Shown: positions 6,810 through 15,466, numbered from the stretch's first letter. The stretch is 27,155 bases of DNA from Pseudomonadota bacterium (GCA_023399465.1 JAEWPB010000067.1:1-27155), one strand, 5' to 3'. Numbers and translations: made by a program. The notes: generated by a model from the sequence alone, not told the origin.

Positions 6810-7782
6810 AGCCGGCGGGAACGGACTGATCATTGGCCTGAATGCCGCGATCATCGCCGTCGCCGGCAAGAGCCCGGAAATCCTGGTGGTCAAAGGCAAT
6901 GGCCGTGACACGCTCGACGCCCTGCCCTTCGGCCCCTTTGATCCGGCCCGCCATCGCACCATGGAAACGTCGTTGCGCGCGACCGTCGAGAAGCAGACGG
7001 CGCTGCACATGGGCTATATCGAGCAGCTCTACACCTTCGGTGATCGCGGCCGGCACAAGTTGCCCGGCGACGTCGGCCCACATGTGGTGTCGGTCGGCTA
7101 TCTCGCGCTGACGCGGATGGACGAGGAAAGCGGCAAGCGGCTTGCGGAGGCCGGAGCGGTCTGGCGCGACTGGTATGCCTATCTGCCATGGGAGGACTGG
7201 AGGCAGGGCCGCCCGCCGGTTCTCGACCAGGTCATCATCCCGGCTCTCTCGCAGTGGGCCGAAACGCCGCCCGCACCTGATCGCACCGGACTTCTTCCCT
7301 CGCGCCGCTCGCGCCTGAAGCTTGCCTTCGGGCTGGACGACATTCCCTTCGACGAGGAGCGTGTTCTAGAGCGCTACGAACTGCTGTACGAGGCAGGGCT
7401 GCTCGAGGAAGCCGTCGCCGACGAGCGCGCGGAAAGCACCGGGCTTTCGGTACCGCTCGGCATCGCCATGCGCTACGACCATCGCCGCATCGCGGCGACC
7501 GCCCTCGCCCGCCTTCGAAGCAAGATCAAATACCGCCCTGTCATCTTCGAACTGATGCCGCCGGAATTCACGCTCACCGAGTTGCAGACGACGGTAGAGG
7601 CCATATCCGGTCGCCACCTGCACAAGCAGAATTTCCGCCGCCTGGTGGACGGCGCCGAACTGGTGGAACCGACCGGCGAGACCGCGACCGCAACCGGCGG
7701 GCGCCCCGCTGCTCTCTTCCGCTTCCGCCGCAAGATCTTCGACGAACGCCCGGCACCCGGACTCAAGGTCGGCGGCCGCTAA
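6802..7782 (+). CDS. nadQ: NadQ/NrtR-type Nudix-related transcriptional regulator of NAD synthesis
   Basis: This 326-aa protein has a Nudix-like N-terminal domain (about residues 8-130) followed by a winged-helix region near the C-terminus (about 215-320, KIKYRPVIFELMPPEFTLTELQ and GRHLHKQNFRRLVDGAELV). The latter is the arrangement of NrtR-family repressors, with the usual YIEQLYTFGD at 72-81. The Nudix box has decayed: after LPFGPFDPARHRTMET the expected REUXEEXGU is replaced by LRATVEKQTAL, so it should sense a ligand rather than hydrolyse one. NadQ is the name used for the alphaproteobacterial group that controls nadABC. The gene converges on nadC (6-base gap), and a palindrome lies before nadA. 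Start at 6802 has GGAG about 10 bases upstream, inside the phosphatase gene. Confidence 0.85.
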   Translation: MDEAGGNGLIIGLNAAIIAVAGKSPEILVVKGNGRDTLDALPFGPFDPARHRTMETSLRATVEKQTALHMGYIEQLYTFGDRGRHKLPGDVGPHVVSVGYLALTRMDEESGKRLAEAGAVWRDWYAYLPWEDWRQGRPPVLDQVIIPALSQWAETPPAPDRTGLLPSRRSRLKLAFGLDDIPFDEERVLERYELLYEAGLLEEAVADERAESTGLSVPLGIAMRYDHRRIAATALARLRSKIKYRPVIFELMPPEFTLTELQTTVEAISGRHLHKQNFRRLVDGAELVEPTGETATATGGRPAALFRFRRKIFDERPAPGLKVGGR

Positions 7783-7788
7783 CCGGCC

Positions 7789-8697
7789 CTAGCCGACAAC
7801 CACGTCGAGGCCGATATCCAGCGTTGGCGCGGCCATGGTGATCTTCGACGTCGAGATGTAGTCGACGCCGGTTTCTGCGATCGTGCGGATCGTGGCGAGG
7901 TTGACGTTGCCCGATGCCTCGAGCTGGACGCGCCGCCGGTCGCCGGCGTAGCCTTCATCGGACAGTCCGGCGTGGAGGCCATTGATCGCCACGGCCTCGC
8001 GCAGGAGCTCCGGGCCCATGTTGTCGAGCAGGATGACGTCCGGCCCGGCGCCAAGCGCTTCACGCATCTGCTCCAGCCCGTCGACCTCGACCTCGACCTT
8101 GACGAGATGGCCGACATAGCCGCGCGCCGCCTCGATCGCTCTCGCGACACCGCCGCAGACCGCGATATGGTTGTCCTTGATGAGCACAGCATCGTCGAGA
8201 CCGTAACGGTGGCTCGACCCGCCGCCGAGCCGCACCGCGTATTTCTCCAAAGCCCGAAGGCCCGGAAGCGTCTTGCGGGTGCAGGTGACCCGGGCCGGGG
8301 TGTGGGCGATCTCGTCGGCGAAGAGGGCGGTGTAGGAGGCAACGCCCGACAGGTGCATGAGAAAGTTGAGCGCCACCCGCTCTGCCGAAAGCACCGAACG
8401 GGCCGGGCCTGTCACCCGGGCAATCGGCGTACCGGGGCTCACGCGGTCGCCGTCCTCGACCAGGGGCTCGAACGACACCGTCGGATCGATCAGCCGGAAT
8501 GCGGTGCGGGCGAGTTCCAGTCCGGCAACGATCCCGTCTTCCCGGCTGTTCAGGGCGGCGGTTGCCCTGAGATCGGGAGCGATCGTCGCGCAGGTGGTGA
8601 CATCCCCGGCGCGGCCGAGATCTTCGAGAAGTGCCGCGCGCACCTGTTCCTCGATCATCAGCGCAGGCAGGGCGGGACGAAGGGCATTGGCGATCAT
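7789..8697 (-). CDS. nadC: Nicotinate-nucleotide diphosphorylase (quinolinate phosphoribosyltransferase)
   Basis: This 302-aa enzyme converts quinolinate and PRPP into nicotinate mononucleotide, CO2 and pyrophosphate, the third step of de novo NAD synthesis. Active-site signatures are intact: TRKTLPGLR at 140-148, EKYAVRLGGGSSHRYGL at 151-167 (quinolinate/phosphate binding His163-Arg164), LIKDNH at 172-177 with Lys174, and late ILLDNM and EASGNVN blocks. The chosen ATG at 8697 has GGAG six bases upstream; an ATG at 8709 would add four residues. The frame stays open far upstream over nadB, but without family similarity. It is third in the nadA-nadB-nadC run, 64 bases behind nadB. Confidence 0.95.
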   Translation of the reverse strand: MIANALRPALPALMIEEQVRAALLEDLGRAGDVTTCATIAPDLRATAALNSREDGIVAGLELARTAFRLIDPTVSFEPLVEDGDRVSPGTPIARVTGPARSVLSAERVALNFLMHLSGVASYTALFADEIAHTPARVTCTRKTLPGLRALEKYAVRLGGGSSHRYGLDDAVLIKDNHIAVCGGVARAIEAARGYVGHLVKVEVEVDGLEQMREALGAGPDVILLDNMGPELLREAVAINGLHAGLSDEGYAGDRRRVQLEASGNVNLATIRTIAETGVDYISTSKITMAAPTLDIGLDVVVG

Positions 8698-8761
8698 GGA
8701 CGGCTCCATTTGAATGTAAGCGCAAAAGTTGGGGTGCGACACAGTTGCCGCGCTTTGGTCC

Positions 8762-10354
8762 TTAGCCGGCGATCTCGGCGGCGATGCGATCCGCGTCGGC
8801 GAGCGTGGTATAGGTCCGGTGTTTCCAGGCTGTGACCGGCTCCGGGTGGTCAGCGCGATAGTGGCCGCCACGGCTTTCGGTCCGCGCCCAGGCCGCGGTC
8901 GCAATCAGCTTGGCCGCAGCAGCCATGTTGCCGAAACGGACACGGCTGTTTTCCCGTTCGAGCCTGACGATCTCGCGGATCAGGTATTCGAGCCCCTCGC
9001 GATCACGAACGACACCGGCATGGGCGGACATCAGCCCGCGCAAGGTCTGGAGCGCGGGGCTGTCCTCGAGCGTCACCAGATCGTCGTTTTCGCCTGCACT
9101 CTTCGGCCAGACATAAAGGGAAGACTCGGGCAACATCCCCTTGATGCTCTCGGCGATCCGTGCGGCGAACACCACCGCTTCCAGCAACGAGTTCGAGGCG
9201 AGCCGGTTGGCGCCATGCACGCCGGTCGAGGTCACCTCACCGGCCGCCCACAGTCCGTCGACCGAGGTGCGGCCATCGGCATCGGTCATGACGCCACCCA
9301 TGTGATAGTGCACCGCCGGCACGACGGGGATCGGCTGCGTGACCGGATCGATGCCGGCCTTCATGCAGGACGCGTAGACGGTCGGGAAAGCTTCGGGGAA
9401 ATGCCTGCCGACTGATCTGGTGCAGTCGAGGAATGCTCCGCGTCCCGCCTGAACCTCGGCGAAGACGCCTCGTGCGACGATGTCGCGTGGCGCCAGTTCG
9501 GCTTCGGCGTGAAGGTCGGCCATGAAGCGGTGTCCGTCACGATTGACGAGCCACGCCCCCTCGCCCCGCAACGCCTCGGTTGCCAGCGGGGCCGGATCGA
9601 GGCCGAGGTCGATGGCGGTCGGATGGAACTGCACGAACTCAGGATCGGCGATCACCGCTCCGGCCTTGGCCGCCATGCCGACGCCGCTGCCCCGCGCTTC
9701 GGGCGGGTTGGTGGTGACGCGATAGAGATGGCCGACGCCGCCCGAGCACAGCACAACGGCGCGCGCGGGAAATGCGACGAGATTTTTCGACTGGCCGGCA
9801 TCCGGACGGGCGACAACACCGCTGACGAACCGCCCCTCGCAAACCAGCTCCTCGACGACATATCCTTCCATCACCCGGATCGACGGTGTCTTGCGCACGG
9901 CCGCGATCAGCGCCTCCATGATGGCCCGCCCGGCCATGTCGCCTCTCACGCGGACAATGCGCCGCTCCGAATGAGCCGCCTCGCGCGACAACACCAGGCG
10001 CCCCTCCAGATCCCGGTCGAAGGGCACACCGTATCCGAGAAGATCATGGATCCGGGCCGGTCCCTCGCTCACCATCAGGCGCGTGATCCCTTCATCGACG
10101 ATACCGGCACCGGCGTTGATGGTATCGGCCACATGACTTTCAAAGGTGTCGCCCGGACTGATCGCGGCCGCGATACCGCCCTGCGCCCAGGCGGAGGACG
10201 CCCCCTGTCCGATCGGCGCGGCGGCCAGGATCGTCACCGGCCGTGGCGCCAGCTTCAGCGCGCAGAACAGGCCCGCAAGGCCGCCGCCGATGATGACGAT
10301 GTCATCGATGCCCTGCCAGGATTGCGGGCGCATGGTTTCCATTGATGCCGGCAC
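8762..10354 (-). CDS. nadB: L-aspartate oxidase
   Basis: This 530-aa FAD enzyme oxidises L-aspartate to iminoaspartate, which NadA uses at once. The FAD-binding Rossmann motif is at the N-terminus (IVIIGGGLAGLFCALKL, residues 19-35). Succinate dehydrogenase-type signatures follow: GQGASSAWAQGGIAAA near 50-65, the catalytic region AHSERRIVRVRGD, EFVQFHPTA, ALRGEGAWLVN, AVHYHMGGV, and LWAAGEVTSTGVHGANRLASNSLLEA, which contacts flavin. The start is GTG at 10354, with GGAGGAG eight bases upstream; ATG codons at residues 5 and 8 have poorer sites. It follows nadA by 31 bases. The length is normal for the family. Confidence 0.96.
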   Translation of the reverse strand: MPASMETMRPQSWQGIDDIVIIGGGLAGLFCALKLAPRPVTILAAAPIGQGASSAWAQGGIAAAISPGDTFESHVADTINAGAGIVDEGITRLMVSEGPARIHDLLGYGVPFDRDLEGRLVLSREAAHSERRIVRVRGDMAGRAIMEALIAAVRKTPSIRVMEGYVVEELVCEGRFVSGVVARPDAGQSKNLVAFPARAVVLCSGGVGHLYRVTTNPPEARGSGVGMAAKAGAVIADPEFVQFHPTAIDLGLDPAPLATEALRGEGAWLVNRDGHRFMADLHAEAELAPRDIVARGVFAEVQAGRGAFLDCTRSVGRHFPEAFPTVYASCMKAGIDPVTQPIPVVPAVHYHMGGVMTDADGRTSVDGLWAAGEVTSTGVHGANRLASNSLLEAVVFAARIAESIKGMLPESSLYVWPKSAGENDDLVTLEDSPALQTLRGLMSAHAGVVRDREGLEYLIREIVRLERENSRVRFGNMAAAAKLIATAAWARTESRGGHYRADHPEPVTAWKHRTYTTLADADRIAAEIAG

Positions 10355-10385
10355 GTTCGTTTCTCCTCCCGCAAGCGCGGGTCTG

Positions 10386-11465
10386 CTACTGCTTCAGGTT
10401 CACCATCCGCTCGACAGCGAGCCGGGCGCGGTCGGCGATTGCCGGATCGACCAGGACTTCCTCTGTCATGAAGAGCAGGCTGTCGAGGATCTTCGGCAGG
10501 GTGATCCGCTTCATGTGCGGACAGAGATTGCAGGGCTTGATGAAGTCGACGTCGCGGACCTCCGCCTGGATGTTGGAGGCCATCGAGCATTCGGTGACCA
10601 GCAAGACGCGGGAAGGACGCTTCGTCTTGACGTAGTTGATCATGCCCGAGGTCGAGCCGGCGTAATCGGAGACATCGAGCACGCTCGGATGGCATTCCGG
10701 GTGGGCCACGATCTCGATCGAGGGATCGGCCTTCTTGTACTCCAGCAGTTCCTCGGCGGTGAAGCGCTCGTGCACTTCGCAGTGGCCCTTCCAGGTGAGG
10801 ATCTTCTTGTTCGTCTGCCTGGCGACGTTCATCGCCAGATACTCGTCCGGGATGCAGAGCACCGTATCCGAATCAAGGCTTTCGATTACCTCCAGCACGT
10901 TCGACGACGTGCAGCAGATATCGGTCTCGGCCTTCACGTCGGCGGAGGTATTGACGTAGGTCACGACAGGGATGCCGGGATAGCGCTGCTTCAGCAGGCG
11001 CACATCGGCGCCGGTGATCGATTCGGACAGCGAGCATCCGGCCCGCGCGTCGGGAATGAGCACGGTCTTCTCAGGATTGAGCAGTTTCGAGGTCTCGGCC
11101 ATGAAGTGCACGCCGCACTGCACGATGATCTCGGCATCGACCTTGGTCGCGTCACGGGCAAGCTGCAGCGAATCGCCGACGATGTCGGCCACGCAATGAA
11201 AGATATCGGGCGTCTGGTAATTGTGCGCCAGAATGACCGCATTGCGTTCCTTCTTCAGCCGGTTGATCGCATGGACATAGGGGGCGTAGACCGGCCATTC
11301 GATGGCGGGAATGAAATCCTTCACCCGCTCATAGAGTTCGGCAGTCTCGCGGGCGATATCGGGGGTAAAGGACAGATCCGGCTTTTCCATCACGCCGAAA
11401 CGCTGCGCCGCAGTCGGAGCCGTCATGCGAACGGCGCCCTCATTTTCCGGGGTTGAAATCGCCAT
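10386..11465 (-). CDS. nadA: Quinolinate synthase
   Basis: This 359-aa enzyme condenses iminoaspartate with dihydroxyacetone phosphate to quinolinate, using a 4Fe-4S cluster whose free iron site binds substrate. Conserved blocks are ILAHNYQ (78-84), VQCGVHFMAET (115-125, cluster Cys117), DARAGCSLSE, VVTYVNTSADVKAE, TDICCTSSN (cluster ligand at Cys184 or Cys185), KGHCEVHERF, HPEC, STSGM and the late PCNLCPHMKRITL (cluster ligand expected at Cys315). The start has GAGGAG eight bases upstream. It leads the nadABC operon. A perfect 21-bp palindrome 31 bases before the start is a likely NadQ operator. The N-terminal 30 residues before the fold are longer than in E. coli NadA. Confidence 0.96.
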   Translation of the reverse strand: MAISTPENEGAVRMTAPTAAQRFGVMEKPDLSFTPDIARETAELYERVKDFIPAIEWPVYAPYVHAINRLKKERNAVILAHNYQTPDIFHCVADIVGDSLQLARDATKVDAEIIVQCGVHFMAETSKLLNPEKTVLIPDARAGCSLSESITGADVRLLKQRYPGIPVVTYVNTSADVKAETDICCTSSNVLEVIESLDSDTVLCIPDEYLAMNVARQTNKKILTWKGHCEVHERFTAEELLEYKKADPSIEIVAHPECHPSVLDVSDYAGSTSGMINYVKTKRPSRVLLVTECSMASNIQAEVRDVDFIKPCNLCPHMKRITLPKILDSLLFMTEEVLVDPAIADRARLAVERMVNLKQ

Positions 11466-11896
11466 CGCACACTCCTCTCGCCTGCTCGGCCGAGCTTATG
11501 CTCTCCATGAGCATAACGCGAACCAAAGAAAACCGGCATTGCCGGTGCGAGTCACTTAGAAATTTCTCATGCGGTTTGCAAGCCCCGCTTAAAAAAACAT
11601 CCTGCTGCCGCTGCTCGCGCCGCCGGTCTATCGCTTTGGCGCCCAAATCAAGGCCCCACAGGCACTCCGCCGGGACAGGCCATGTCGACGCACACGCATA
11701 GGTAGGTAAAATTCAACATATTGCAAATTCAAGACAATTCTTTTTTAACGATGGCGTTACCACTTTGCCGATAGCATGCATTCGCTTCTTGCATGTGGTC
11801 CCGGACCCGTGCTTTCCACAACGCGATCGCTTCTCCCACTTTTAGAAGCTGATCCGTACAGGGAGAAGAAGGTGGAACCGGGCATATCGCGACAGT
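11466..11896. other. Divergent intergenic region between nadA and the EAL gene
   Basis: This 431-bp region serves two divergent genes. Besides the nadA palindrome it holds an ACCGGC-N3-GCCGGT hairpin (11532-11546), an A7 run near 11593 and a TTTTTT run around 11740-11750. CATGCA-N9-TGCATG (11775-11795) might be a site for the rightward gene. Short open frames here lack ribosome sites and protein-like composition, so I call no gene. No RNA gene was recognised. Confidence 0.5.
11496..11516. promoter_or_regulatory. Candidate NadQ operator before nadA
   Basis: A perfect inverted repeat, TTATGCTC-N5-GAGCATAA, lies 31-51 bases upstream of the nadA start. It has the size and symmetry of a dimeric repressor site and lies where it would cover the core promoter or block transcription start. 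NadQ is encoded at the other end of the same locus. The link to NadQ is inference: I am not certain of the published motif. No second copy was noticed in the window. Confidence 0.6.
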
Positions 11897-13846
11897 ATGA
11901 GACAACAATTGAACCGCAAAAATACTGCTGCCGACACAATGCCTGCCGAAGAGGCAGAGGCAACGCCGCCCGCAACGACGCGAGCTTCCATGAGCGCACC
12001 TGAAAGCCTCTTTGCCGAGCAATGCGCCAGCGCCGTCGGTGATGACGGTTCGATCGATCCCCAAAGCCTCATGGAGATGGTGATCGACACCTATCGCGGC
12101 TATCAGGATCGCATCGTGCTGGCCGAAGAGGCCATGGACCTGATGCGGGCCGAGAGCCGCAAGCTGACGGCCCAGCTCAACTCTTCCGCCACGACGATGT
12201 CGCGTCGCAACCAGTTGTTCGAAGCCGCCCTGCACAACCTTCCCCTCGGATTGAGCATTTTCGATGCAGAAGAGAAGCTGATCGTCTGCAACGAGCGCTT
12301 TCTCAATCTTCTCGGCCTGCCGCATGAACAGGCTGCCGCAGGCACCTCATTTGCCAGCCTGAGATCGCTGATCAAGGGCCGCGAGAGGGAGGATGCGCCA
12401 CTGCACAATCTCGATCCGGCGAGCGACAATACCGTGCGCCATTTCGAATGGGCGATGGATGACGGCCGTATCGTCGAGGCGATCGTCACCATCCTGCCGG
12501 ACGGCCGCAGCATCACCGTTCACCGTGACGTCACCACTGAACGCAAGGTTACAGAACGCATCAGCCATCTGGCGCATCACGATCCGCTGACCGGGCTGCC
12601 GAACCGCGTCGCCTTCCAGCAGAAGATGCAGAAGCTCCTGGCGACCCCGGAATCAGCCGAGCAGGTTGCCCTCCTTCATCTCAATCTCGATTTCTTCAAG
12701 ACGGTCAATGCGACGCTCGGCGCATCCGCAGGCGACCAGATCCTGCAGCAGACGGCGCAACGGCTTGCTTCCTGCGTCGGTCCGTCGGATCTCGTCGTAC
12801 GCCTCGGCTCCGACGAATTCGCCATCGTCCAGACCAGCGGACAGCAACCGGCGGCCTCGACCGATCTCGGCCATGCGATCATCCAGCAGCTCGCCCATCC
12901 CTTCAACATCGGCGAGCATCAGGTATCGCTCAGCGCGTCGATCGGCATATCGCTGGCCCCGCGCCACGGCGGCGAGACCGATCATCTTTTGAAGAACGCC
13001 AGCCTGGCGCTCTCGCGCGCCAAGACCGAAGGCCGCAAGACCCTTCGCTTCTTCGAGCCCGAGATGGACGCGCGCGTGCAGGCGCGGCGCGCGCTCGAGG
13101 CGGATCTGCGGAAGGCCGTGCTCTATTCTGAATTCGAGCTGCACTACCAGCCGATCTTCGACGTCAACCAGGGCCGGGTTACCACTTTCGAGGCGCTGGT
13201 GCGCTGGAACCATCCCGAACGCGGCCGCATATCGCCGATGGATTTCATTCCCCTCGCCGAAGAAATGGGTCTGATCGTCGATATCGGCCGCTGGGTGCTG
13301 TATCAGGCATGTCTCGACGCCGCGACCTGGAGCGATGGCATCAAGGTCTCGGTCAATGTCTCGGCGATCCAGTTCAAGAGCGCGGGCCTTCTCGATGACG
13401 TCATGTCGGCGCTGGCGATGGCCGGACTTGCGCCGGAACGGCTGGATCTGGAAGTGACCGAAAGCGTGCTGATCCGCCACCGCGAAGAGACGCTCGCTCT
13501 CCTTCACGACCTCAAGTTCCATGGCATCAGCATTTCGCTCGATGACTTCGGCACGGGCTTCTCGTCGCTCAGCTATCTCCGCAGCTTCCCGTTCGACAAG
13601 ATCAAGATCGACAAGTCCTTCGTCGACGACATCACCTCCAACGACGAGGCACTCGCCGTTCTCCGCTCCATCATCTTCCTCGGCAAGGCGCTCGGCATGG
13701 CGATCACGGTCGAGGGCGTCGAGACCAGAGAACAGTTCGATCTCTTGAAGCGGGAAAGATGCACCGAGGTACAAGGCTACCTGATCAGCCGTCCGGTGCC
13801 TTCAGGCGACATCCCGTCGTTGCTGTCGTCGATTTCGGTCCACTGA
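11897..13846 (+). CDS. PAS-GGDEF-EAL protein, probable cyclic-di-GMP phosphodiesterase
   Basis: This 649-aa cytoplasmic signalling protein has a variable N-terminus with a helical stretch (55-105), a PAS-like domain (about 106-215, FEAALHNLPLGLSIFDAEEKL to HRDVTTERK), a GGDEF domain (about 222-388) and an EAL domain (about 398-640). In the GGDEF domain the signature is GSDEF (304-308) and the usual metal-binding Asp of DxDxFK is Asn263 (LNLDFFK), so cyclase activity is unlikely. The EAL domain is complete: FEALVRW (431-437), NVSAIQF, LEVTES, DDFGTGFSSLSYLRSFP (549-565), KIDKSF and TVEGVET. It should hydrolyse c-di-GMP, perhaps with GTP or PAS ligand as allosteric input. ATG 11897 has only a weak ribosome site; starts at 11939 or 11990 are possible. 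Confidence 0.9.
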   Translation: MRQQLNRKNTAADTMPAEEAEATPPATTRASMSAPESLFAEQCASAVGDDGSIDPQSLMEMVIDTYRGYQDRIVLAEEAMDLMRAESRKLTAQLNSSATTMSRRNQLFEAALHNLPLGLSIFDAEEKLIVCNERFLNLLGLPHEQAAAGTSFASLRSLIKGREREDAPLHNLDPASDNTVRHFEWAMDDGRIVEAIVTILPDGRSITVHRDVTTERKVTERISHLAHHDPLTGLPNRVAFQQKMQKLLATPESAEQVALLHLNLDFFKTVNATLGASAGDQILQQTAQRLASCVGPSDLVVRLGSDEFAIVQTSGQQPAASTDLGHAIIQQLAHPFNIGEHQVSLSASIGISLAPRHGGETDHLLKNASLALSRAKTEGRKTLRFFEPEMDARVQARRALEADLRKAVLYSEFELHYQPIFDVNQGRVTTFEALVRWNHPERGRISPMDFIPLAEEMGLIVDIGRWVLYQACLDAATWSDGIKVSVNVSAIQFKSAGLLDDVMSALAMAGLAPERLDLEVTESVLIRHREETLALLHDLKFHGISISLDDFGTGFSSLSYLRSFPFDKIKIDKSFVDDITSNDEALAVLRSIIFLGKALGMAITVEGVETREQFDLLKRERCTEVQGYLISRPVPSGDIPSLLSSISVH

Positions 13847-13957
13847 GACGTCTCACCGGGATCCGGAAAATGCAGCGGTCCCGGCCTTGATTGCCCGGTT
13901 CCCGGGAAACCTGTATGCATGCCACCGAACCCTCGCCCGAACCGATTTGGATAGCGC

Positions 13958-14611
13958 ATGCAGTTGAACTCGATGGCCGCCCGTTTTGCCCCGCACCCCG
14001 ATCTGGCCGAGGCGCTCATTCCGCATGCCACCGAAGGCGATGACGGCTCGCACGACATCGCCCACATCCTGCGCGTCTTCCGCAATGCCATGCGCATTCA
14101 GGAGGCCGAGGGCGGCGACACCCGCATCCTCACCGCCGCCGTTCTGCTGCACGACTGCGTGGCTGTCGAGAAGAACTCGCCGCTTCGGACCCAGGCCTCG
14201 CGTCTCGCCGCCGAAAAGGCGGCGGGCATCCTGGAAAGCCTCGGATGGTCCGGGGACGACATCGCCGCGGTCAGCCACGCGATCCTCACCCACAGCTTTT
14301 CGGCCAATAGCGCGCCCGAGACGCTGGAGGCCAAAATCCTGCAGGATGCCGACCGGCTGGACGCGATCGGCGTCATCGGTGCCGCCCGCTGTTTCTACAT
14401 CGCCGGCCGGATGGGCTCCGGGCTCTACGACCCCGGCGACCCGCGCGCCGAAGACCGCCCGCTCGACGACAAGCGCTTTGCCATTGACCACTTCGCGACG
14501 AAGCTGTTCAAGCTGGCGGACGGGTTCCAGACGGCCGCCGGCCGCAAGATCGCGAAGCAACGCCACGAGCGTCTGGAACTGATACTCGACATGTTCATTG
14601 ACGAGATTTGA
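13958..14611 (+). CDS. HD-domain phosphohydrolase, YedJ-like
   Basis: This 217-aa protein has the metal-binding set of the HD superfamily: SHDIAHILRV at 31-40 (first His), LLHDCVAVEKNS with His65-Asp66, and the last Asp in ILQDADRLDAIGVIG (around 130-134). The pattern HDxxHxxRV...HD...DADRLDAIG is that of the YedJ-type branch, whose substrates are not well defined. A short downstream stretch (DPRAEDRPLDDK, then DHFATKLFKLADGFQTAAGRK) is also typical of that group. TGGATAG before the ATG is a weak ribosome site. It is followed after 12 bases by the MOSC gene, so both are probably on one mRNA. Sequence does not identify the substrate. Confidence 0.87.
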   Translation: MQLNSMAARFAPHPDLAEALIPHATEGDDGSHDIAHILRVFRNAMRIQEAEGGDTRILTAAVLLHDCVAVEKNSPLRTQASRLAAEKAAGILESLGWSGDDIAAVSHAILTHSFSANSAPETLEAKILQDADRLDAIGVIGAARCFYIAGRMGSGLYDPGDPRAEDRPLDDKRFAIDHFATKLFKLADGFQTAAGRKIAKQRHERLELILDMFIDEI

Positions 14612-14623
14612 GGTAGACCTTCC

Positions 14624-15466
14624 ATGCGCGTCAGCAGCCTTTTCTTCTATCCCCTCAAGAGTGCCCGCGGCATCGCCCTTCCCTCTGCGACCGTCGGCCC
14701 AGAGGGTATTGCCGGCGACCGCCGCGCAATGCTGGTCGATCCCACCGGCCAGTTCATCACCCAGCGCGAAATGCCCGAACTCGCCCGCTTGTCCGTATGC
14801 CCGACAGCGGAAGGGTTGCAACTCTCCCTCGACGCCAAGGGAGAAATTTCAGCCCGCCCCTCCGGGCAACGCATGGACGTCGCTGTGTGGAAGTCGATCG
14901 TCAGTGCCGCGCTTGCCGACGAGGGAACGAACGACACGCTCAGCGACTGGTTCTCGCGCCCGGTGCGGCTGGTCTTTTTCGATGCGGATGCCAAGCGCAC
15001 CGCCAGCCGTGAATGGGCCGGCGAAGGCACGCCGGTCACCTTTGCCGACGGCTACCAGATCCTGGTCACGACCACCGGATCGCTCAACGCGCTCAACGCC
15101 GACATGGAAGCACACGGCGAGGATCACGTCGGCATGGAGCGTTTCCGCCCGAACATCGTTATCGACTGCGACGAACCCTGGGCCGAGGACCGCTGGGCCG
15201 CGATCGAGATTGGCGGCATTCGCCTCGACCTCGTAAAGCCCTGCGCGCGCTGCATCATGACGACGCAGGATCAATCGACCGGTTCGCGGGAGGTCGCCAC
15301 TCCGATGCCGGCGATGGGCCGCATCCGCATGTCCGCGGACCGGCGGGTCCCCGGCCCGCTCTTCGGGTGGAACGCCACTCCGCGCGGCGAAGGCACGATC
15401 GCGATCGATGACGAGGTCAGAGTTGTCGAAGAGCGTCCCGAGGGTTGGGCATTCAAGCGGCGCTAA
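14624..15466 (+). CDS. MOSC-domain protein (YcbX/mARC-like)
   Basis: This 280-aa protein combines an N-terminal beta-barrel domain (VSSLFFYPLKSARGIAL at 3-19, GIAGDRRAMLVDPTGQFITQRE at 28-49) with a MOSC domain (about 105-270). The MOSC active-site block is KPCARCIMTTQDQ at 205-217; by analogy with mARC, Cys210 should bind the molybdenum of the molybdenum cofactor. FRPNIVI at 174-180 and GRIRMSADRR are also typical. YcbX and mARC reduce N-hydroxylated compounds with electrons from a partner. YcbX of E. coli has a C-terminal 2Fe-2S ferredoxin domain; here the protein ends after the MOSC domain, so the electron donor must be separate. Confidence 0.9.
   Translation: MRVSSLFFYPLKSARGIALPSATVGPEGIAGDRRAMLVDPTGQFITQREMPELARLSVCPTAEGLQLSLDAKGEISARPSGQRMDVAVWKSIVSAALADEGTNDTLSDWFSRPVRLVFFDADAKRTASREWAGEGTPVTFADGYQILVTTTGSLNALNADMEAHGEDHVGMERFRPNIVIDCDEPWAEDRWAAIEIGGIRLDLVKPCARCIMTTQDQSTGSREVATPMPAMGRIRMSADRRVPGPLFGWNATPRGEGTIAIDDEVRVVEERPEGWAFKRR

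Noticed and set aside
10146..11456. A 436-codon rightward open frame opposite nadA and the start of nadB
   Set aside because: It is antisense to two unmistakable enzymes; composition is typical of a shadow frame.
12653..13774. A 373-codon leftward frame within the GGDEF-EAL gene
   Set aside because: It is antisense to conserved catalytic blocks and has no domain of its own.
13845..13856. TGAGACGTCTCA palindrome at the end of the EAL gene
   Set aside because: A 12-base palindrome including the stop codon is readily explained by chance and has no supporting context.
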